The position numbers and the translations under genes are program-made. Positions 34,731 through 39,407 of a DNA stretch of 39,407 nucleotides are shown here, piece after piece; the stretch's first letter is position 1, and each line of letters opens with the position of its first letter. A model generated the notes under the pieces. It saw only the letters and a list, made by a program, of their open reading frames with translations, searched no databases and had not been told where the DNA came from. Location of the stretch: assembly GCA_034437455.1 (NCBI GenBank), contig DAOTUB010000382.1, positions 1-39,407 of the forward strand, given 5' to 3'. This DNA comes from DAOTUB01 sp034437455. GTDB lineage: Bacteria; Chloroflexota; Anaerolineae; B4-G1.

Positions 34731-37700
34731 TTTACCTCCTCGCTCTGCACTCGTTCCTGGGCGGCACCGGACGGTCGATCCATCCCGCCGTCTCTTAAGA
34801 TCAAAGCCACGTTGGGCTCGACGTCGCGCAGGGAGTTGAGACAGGTAAAGGTGTCCCAATCCTCGTCGGTTGGCTTTTTTAACAGGCTGATGATCCGCCC
34901 ACCGCCCGCTTTGCCTTGGACCTGGTAACCGAGGATCGCGCCACTGCTTTGCACCTCAGTTTGGGCGAGCCACTCGTCCAGCCGCTCCTCGATCAACTGG
35001 CGCACCTGATCGCCGACACAGTCGCTGCCGGTGACCAGCCCGGCCCGGCGCGCCAGGGCCTGCAGCGCCGTATCGACAAAGGGGTGCTGGCGTGCGAGCT
35101 TGCCGGCGTCCTCGTTGGCGTTGAACGTCTCACCCAGCAGGCGCACGTAAGCGACGAGCACGCCCGTCAGGCCACGATCCAGCGCCCGTGGTGAAAAGGG
35201 GGTCACCGAGAGCGCCTCGACCTGCTGGTAAAAGGTGGCGTGGTAATGCTCGAAACGCTCATAATGACTCAAGTCGCGGGGACGCGCCCAGTTGTAGACG
35301 GTGCAGACCAGGCCGGGGAACTGGCGCCCCACACGGCTGGTGGCCTGAATATACTCGGCGGTCGCCTTGGGCTGGCTGGCGACGACCATCAACCCCAGGC
35401 GGCCGACGTCCACGCCGACCGAGATCATGTTGGTCGCCAGGACCACGTCCAGCGGACGCTTGCCATAGTCAACCTTTTTGCCGGCTTTTTTCTTGGCCTT
35501 GCGCAACCTGGTCGCTTGCGGATCAAAGGGCGCCTCCAGGCGATCCAGGATGTGGGGGATCTCGGTCGATCCCTTGCGCGAGGTCAGTTCCTCTACGGCG
35601 TGGATATAGCGCTTGGCCAGACCGCGCTGTTCCATACGCTGCAGACGCGTGCGCACGGCGTCGTCCACCACGCGCCGCATGCCGCCCAGTTCGCGCATCG
35701 CGTTAAAATAGCCGATCAACGTCATCCACGGGTCGGCGGCCCGGCCATACTTTTCATAGAGCACCTGTGCCGCAGCCATGTGCGCCACATAGACCCGGAT
35801 GAGGGCCGTCTTGAGGCGGATGCCCGGCGTGCACACGCCGAGATATAACCGTCCCGGCGACGCGTTGCTGGAGGGGCGACGCTGGGAGAAAAAGTTGTCG
35901 TCGGCGTCGAGGCCGGCGGGCGGGAACACCCGGACCCGGCGCAGGAACAGGCTGTTGATCTGGCTGCCGGCCCGACGGATGGTGGCGGTCGATGCGATGA
36001 CCTTGGGACGGATGGTCTGCCCGTCCAGTTCCCAAGATGCCAGGTGGTCGACCGCAGCTTCGTACAGGCCGACCAGCGTGCCCAGCGGGCCGCTGATCAG
36101 GTGCAGCTCGTCCTGGATAATCAGGTCGGGCGGTCGCAAGGGTTCCAGCGGCACGGTCTCTACGGCGGGTAACCGGCGCAACTTGCGGTGGCGGTCCGTG
36201 TCTTTGATCTCGGGGGAGCGAAAGCCGTGTCGCGGGCAGTAGCCGTTGACCCGCCCGAACAGCATCTGGGTCTCGCCTTTCCAGGGCATCTGGGCAAACT
36301 TGTCAACCGTGGCAATGACGAGGGTGGGCAGCCGGCGGTAGATTTCCTCATCCACGACGACGATGGGAATCCCCTCGTCCGGTGATTGCTTGCGACTGAA
36401 CGGGCATTGGCCGTACTTGTCGCCACAATATTGAAAGGTGCGGGCGCGGCCTTTCTCAAAGGTCTCCACACAGATGTTTTTATCCGAGTCGATGGGCTTG
36501 CCGCACCAGGGACAGTTGGTGAGTTGGTGGGGCGACCCTATGCCGCCGACGGCGCCACCGCTCCAGCCTATGCCGTGCTCACGCTTGATGGCCTCGGCCG
36601 ACTGGTCGGTCCAGTTGGGCGTGCTGCGCATGCCGACCCACAGGCCGATGCGAAAGGGTTCTTCACCCCAAGTGACTGGGTCAGCGCGACGGATGATCTC
36701 GCAGGCGGCGATGAGGGCCGTCGCGCGCTGGAACTGCTGCAGGGTGAGCAGCCGCAACGTGTAGCGCATCAACACCGCGACACCGGCGTGCCCGGAGCGC
36801 CCGCCCAGCACGCCCTGCAGGCGCCGGATGCCCATCGCAAAGGCCGCGACGCCCAGGTAGGCCTCGGTCTTGCCGCCGCCAGTGGGGAACCAGAGCAGGT
36901 CCGCGATCGCTTCGTTGGAATCGCTGCGGTCCGGGTGGGTGGGGTTTGCCAGCGCCGGCAGGTTCAGCAGCACAAAGGCCAACTGAAAGGGGTACCAGCG
37001 GCGGTTCTCAGGCACGTCGATGGCGTCCATATCCGGCGTTTGCCCCCGGCGCACCCCGCGCGCATAGATGGAGCGCACGCGCTGCAGGTGCATGGCGTGG
37101 TTGGCAAAGCGGAACGCCGTGGCGGCTTGCGCGTCATCGTCGAGCAGCGCGATGCCCTGCTGGATGCGCGCCAGCGCCTCGCGACACCGTTCCAGGGCCT
37201 GTTCGGCGTCAGCCTGATAGGGGACCAGGTCCGGAGGGGCAGCGGCCAGGCGTGCCGCTTGTGCCGCGATCCAGCCGGCGTAGGCCTCGACCAGGGGGTT
37301 GAGCGCCCCGGCAAAGTCGCCCGCCTCCAGCCTGGCCAGGTCCCGCATATCCAGCAGTGCCTGATCCAACAGCGGGACCTCTTCCGGCGTGGGCGGCTTC
37401 ATCTGCTCCACCTCGTAGGTGGGCATCACCTCGGTGCGCACGGCGACGGCGCGGTCCCGGCGCCCCTCCGCCAGTGTGGGGTGGACGGCGACGCCGTGTC
37501 CCACGGCGAACTCGACGTGGTGGCGGTAGAGCATCTCCATCGCGCGGTCCTCGGGATCGGCCACGTTCAGGTCGGACGGCAGCCGGCGCTTGATAAAGAC
37601 CGGGGCGCCATCGGGCGCGCGGACGAGCAGCTCGGGCTGGAAAATCCAGGCGCTATCCTTGTTGGATTTGGGTTCGTCCTGGGCGTTGACCAGGAACAAG

Positions 37701-38236
37701 GTGACGGTCCAGGCATCGTCGCGCCGGCGGCACAGGCCGCGCACATAGACCGCTCGATCCTCCGGTTCGGGGAACCAAGGAATCTCGCCCGGCTTGAGGG
37801 GGATGGGTTCGGAGGTGCTCGCGACCGGCTCCCGCTTCCAGACCAGGCGCGGCTTCCCCTCGTCATCGAACAGCGTCTCGCTCCGGACGCGGTGGTAGCG
37901 GCCCCAGCGGGCGGTGACCTGGATGTGTTGTGCGGCACCCTCCAATGTAAAGGTCAAGCCGATGGCCGAGGGCAGCATCGAAGCGGTCTGGGGGATGGCG
38001 ACGTCGGCCTTGGACTCCTCGGCGTCGCCGGCGCCGCCCACGCCCAGCTCGTCTTGCTCGTCGGGCAGGATGCTCTGACCGCGTGGAGCCAGCAGGCCGA
38101 CAATGTAGCGACCGCGCACGTTGCGTTCGTTGACCTCTTCCTCCGACCCGCCGGCCGGGCCGAGCAGGTCGCGACGGACCATATCGTGGAGTTCGGCGCG
38201 CAGTTGTAGGGGGGAAGGTGTTTCAAGTTCTGTCAT
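34727..38236 (-). CDS. drmA: DISARM helicase DrmA
   Basis: The protein has 1169 residues. It is an SF2 helicase with Walker A PTGGGKTEAYLGV (451-463), DEAD-box-like LIIQDELHLISGPLG (about 710-725), STATIRRA as motif III, and ATNMISVGVDVGRLGLMVV followed by QATSRVGR as motifs V-VI. A four-cysteine insertion (CPWCGKPIDSD, then CGDKYGQCPF) suggests a zinc element. The long N-terminal region is typical of DrmA. It should act with DrmB on foreign DNA in the cytoplasm. Start ATG 38236 follows AAGGAAAGAG. It lies 38 bases behind the glycine-zipper protein gene. No methyltransferase gene of the usual DISARM set is present in the window. Confidence 0.9.
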   Translation of the reverse strand: MTELETPSPLQLRAELHDMVRRDLLGPAGGSEEEVNERNVRGRYIVGLLAPRGQSILPDEQDELGVGGAGDAEESKADVAIPQTASMLPSAIGLTFTLEGAAQHIQVTARWGRYHRVRSETLFDDEGKPRLVWKREPVASTSEPIPLKPGEIPWFPEPEDRAVYVRGLCRRRDDAWTVTLFLVNAQDEPKSNKDSAWIFQPELLVRAPDGAPVFIKRRLPSDLNVADPEDRAMEMLYRHHVEFAVGHGVAVHPTLAEGRRDRAVAVRTEVMPTYEVEQMKPPTPEEVPLLDQALLDMRDLARLEAGDFAGALNPLVEAYAGWIAAQAARLAAAPPDLVPYQADAEQALERCREALARIQQGIALLDDDAQAATAFRFANHAMHLQRVRSIYARGVRRGQTPDMDAIDVPENRRWYPFQLAFVLLNLPALANPTHPDRSDSNEAIADLLWFPTGGGKTEAYLGVAAFAMGIRRLQGVLGGRSGHAGVAVLMRYTLRLLTLQQFQRATALIAACEIIRRADPVTWGEEPFRIGLWVGMRSTPNWTDQSAEAIKREHGIGWSGGAVGGIGSPHQLTNCPWCGKPIDSDKNICVETFEKGRARTFQYCGDKYGQCPFSRKQSPDEGIPIVVVDEEIYRRLPTLVIATVDKFAQMPWKGETQMLFGRVNGYCPRHGFRSPEIKDTDRHRKLRRLPAVETVPLEPLRPPDLIIQDELHLISGPLGTLVGLYEAAVDHLASWELDGQTIRPKVIASTATIRRAGSQINSLFLRRVRVFPPAGLDADDNFFSQRRPSSNASPGRLYLGVCTPGIRLKTALIRVYVAHMAAAQVLYEKYGRAADPWMTLIGYFNAMRELGGMRRVVDDAVRTRLQRMEQRGLAKRYIHAVEELTSRKGSTEIPHILDRLEAPFDPQATRLRKAKKKAGKKVDYGKRPLDVVLATNMISVGVDVGRLGLMVVASQPKATAEYIQATSRVGRQFPGLVCTVYNWARPRDLSHYERFEHYHATFYQQVEALSVTPFSPRALDRGLTGVLVAYVRLLGETFNANEDAGKLARQHPFVDTALQALARRAGLVTGSDCVGDQVRQLIEERLDEWLAQTEVQSSGAILGYQVQGKAGGGRIISLLKKPTDEDWDTFTCLNSLRDVEPNVALILRDGGMDRPSGAAQERVQSEEVK

Positions 38237-38274
38237 TGGCTCTTTCCTTCACTCTAATTTTTATTTCACTCGTT

Positions 38275-39255
38275 CTACTCATCCTCAGTGGAACCGCCGT
38301 TGCCCCCGGCCTTTTTCATCCACTTGAGCGCGTTTTCCAGGACTTCCAACTTTGCTTCGATATCCTTGACCCGCTGCGCGTTCTTTTCATTGAGTTCGCG
38401 CTCGCGCTCGAGCTGCTGCATGATTTTGTCCTGTAGTTGAGTCAATGACGCGATGACATCGCGGGACTCGGCCAGGTGCTTTCGATCCGCTAGCAGGACC
38501 TCTTTGTAGTAGACCTGCAACTTGACGAGTTCGATTTTGAACCTGTTGGTCTCGATCTCTAGCAGAAGAGGAACCCCGTCGATTTCTAGGAGGCCAAGTG
38601 CTGCTTTGCTGCCCAAGAGACCGAGCGCTGCTCCGGCACCAGTCACGACCCACATGCCGCCGGCCATGCCCATCCCACCGATAGCCAGACTGCCACCCCC
38701 GAGGATCGCCAGGCCATGCGACGTCGCAGCAGCTCCCGAAAGACCCGCTGCTGTGCCAACCGCCGTGCCGATGAGTGGCGCAAGCAACCAACCGCCGGTG
38801 CCAAGGAGGACAATCCCGCCAATGCTGCCAACGAGCGCAGCTCTGCGCAGGCCTCGACGTCCATGCGCCTGAAACGCCTCTTGCTGAGTCTCGCATACCC
38901 GCTCGACGTCTGAGAAATATAGCCGGACGATCACGCCAATCTCTTTGAGCACTCGCCAGAAATCTTCTCTCTCAAAGTTCAACTCGTAGGGGGCAAACGG
39001 GTTGGTAAACGCTAAATCGATGATCAGCGTCATCGCTTGATCTCTAGACCAATCCCCTTCGATCAGCCCGCGAACGTCCTCTTCCAGCGCCAGATCGGAC
39101 CTGTCTTTAAAAAATGATCTGCGCACTTTATCGCATTTATCGGCGATAAAGTTCTCCTTCTTGCGCTTGCGGTCCGTGTCTTTTTCAAGACGTGTCAGCC
39201 CTTGGGCGAGATACAAGGTCGCTGCAGATAGAGTTTGCGTGTAGTTTAGCTCCAT
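38275..39255 (-). CDS. Glycine-zipper membrane / coiled-coil protein upstream of drmA
   Basis: From ATG 39255 (AGGAG five bases upstream) the protein has 326 residues. An N-terminal helical domain (about 1-140) precedes about 90 residues rich in Gly, Ala and Leu (GSIGGIVLLGTGGWLLAPLIG, then LAILGGGSLAIGGMGMAGG). These form two or more membrane-inserting hairpins with GxxxG spacing. A long coiled coil closes the protein (about 235-315: TQLQDKIMQQLERERELNEK, KDIEAKLEVLENALK). Gly-rich hairpins of this type occur in several bacterial conflict proteins and may insert in the membrane. It is adjacent to drmA on the same strand and probably co-transcribed. Function is not known. Confidence 0.7.
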   Translation of the reverse strand: MELNYTQTLSAATLYLAQGLTRLEKDTDRKRKKENFIADKCDKVRRSFFKDRSDLALEEDVRGLIEGDWSRDQAMTLIIDLAFTNPFAPYELNFEREDFWRVLKEIGVIVRLYFSDVERVCETQQEAFQAHGRRGLRRAALVGSIGGIVLLGTGGWLLAPLIGTAVGTAAGLSGAAATSHGLAILGGGSLAIGGMGMAGGMWVVTGAGAALGLLGSKAALGLLEIDGVPLLLEIETNRFKIELVKLQVYYKEVLLADRKHLAESRDVIASLTQLQDKIMQQLERERELNEKNAQRVKDIEAKLEVLENALKWMKKAGGNGGSTEDE

Positions 39256-39309
39256 ACTTGCTCCTGTCATGCGACCGGCGCATAAATGATTTCTCAGCTT
39301 CATAATGCG

Positions 39310-39405
39310 TCATTTGAATTGCGCAGAAGACGACGGAGTATCCAGATGGTAGGAAAACAGCAGCCACCACGGTTCGCCGTCATCCATAGGGACACGGATG
39401 TCCCG
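39310..39405 (-). CDS. 3' end of an upstream gene (partial)
   Basis: The minus strand is open from the window edge to TGA at 39310-39312, reading RDIRVPMDDGEPWWLLFSYH and ending SSAQFK. The composition is protein-like and the stop lies 54 bases before the next start, as expected of an operon neighbour. A short gene starting at the internal ATG is less likely. The family cannot be told. Confidence 0.4.
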   Translation of the reverse strand, partial: RDIRVPMDDGEPWWLLFSYHLDTPSSSAQFK

Positions 39406-39407
39406 CT

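Noticed and set aside
36386..38209. A 607-codon open frame on the plus strand opposite drmA
   Set aside because: It is the antisense shadow of a GC-rich helicase gene; its product is low in complexity, has no domain, and lacks a ribosome site. The minus-strand helicase motifs are unambiguous.
1..39407. tRNA, rRNA, riboswitch or CRISPR array
   Set aside because: Read on both strands, I found no cloverleaf with a GGTTCRA-type arm, no rRNA signature and no evenly spaced identical repeats. Weak RNA genes cannot be excluded without covariance searches.

Overview
The window looks like a defence or genome-plasticity island from a filamentous-type bacterium, most likely a member of the Chloroflexota (inference). 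Supporting this are STAND ATPases with effector-associated domains (EADs), a C-terminal formylglycine-generating-enzyme (FGE) fold, an SLH-bearing membrane protein and a DISARM core. No rRNA, tRNA or housekeeping gene was found. Base composition is patchy by eye: roughly 1-9400 and the 21.6-24.5 kb genes are AT-richer, while the nSTAND, NB-ARC and DISARM genes are GC-rich, which suggests assembly from several sources.

Left part (1-9400). After a gene tail, IS21-like end sequence, a small membrane protein and a decayed IS5-type transposase comes a plus-strand, apparently co-transcribed group of five genes (1854-7207). It encodes an XRE-family repressor, an unrecognised protein, a HEIGH zincin, a Dcd/dUTPase-fold protein fused to a P-loop kinase-like domain, and an ImmA/IrrE peptidase fused to an RfaE-like nucleotidyltransferase. 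A textbook sigma-70 promoter carrying two TTGAC-N5-GTCAA palindromes precedes the group. Several of its enzyme domains have altered catalytic motifs by eye, so I propose a nucleotide-sensing, protease-switched stress or defence system that I cannot match to a described one. A complete IS (7516-9045) has landed in an IS1634-type (DUF4277) transposase fragment downstream.

Middle part (23290 to 9659, minus strand). Five tightly packed genes form a conflict-system operon: a membrane protein with outer CARDB/DUF11-like and SLH domains and an inner EAD; an EAD-NACHT ATPase; an EAD-NB-ARC-TPR protein; a trypsin-like protease-NACHT-HEAT protein; and a degenerate SIR2-nSTAND-FGE protein with an EAD spliced into its ATPase. 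Four homologous EADs suggest homotypic assembly of sensor, switch and effector.

Right part (39407 to 23476, minus strand). A glycine-zipper membrane/coiled-coil protein precedes drmA, drmB and drmC (DISARM core, no methyltransferase in view). After a scar of lost genes come a HEPN-like protein, a zinc-ribbon protein, a HelD-type helicase, a coiled-coil protein, a NucS-like PD-(D/E)XK nuclease and an HNH nuclease. A drmC 3' fragment sits just before the nuclease gene, and a nuclease 3' remnant sits just after drmC. This shows an old duplication of a drmC-nuclease segment followed by reciprocal loss.
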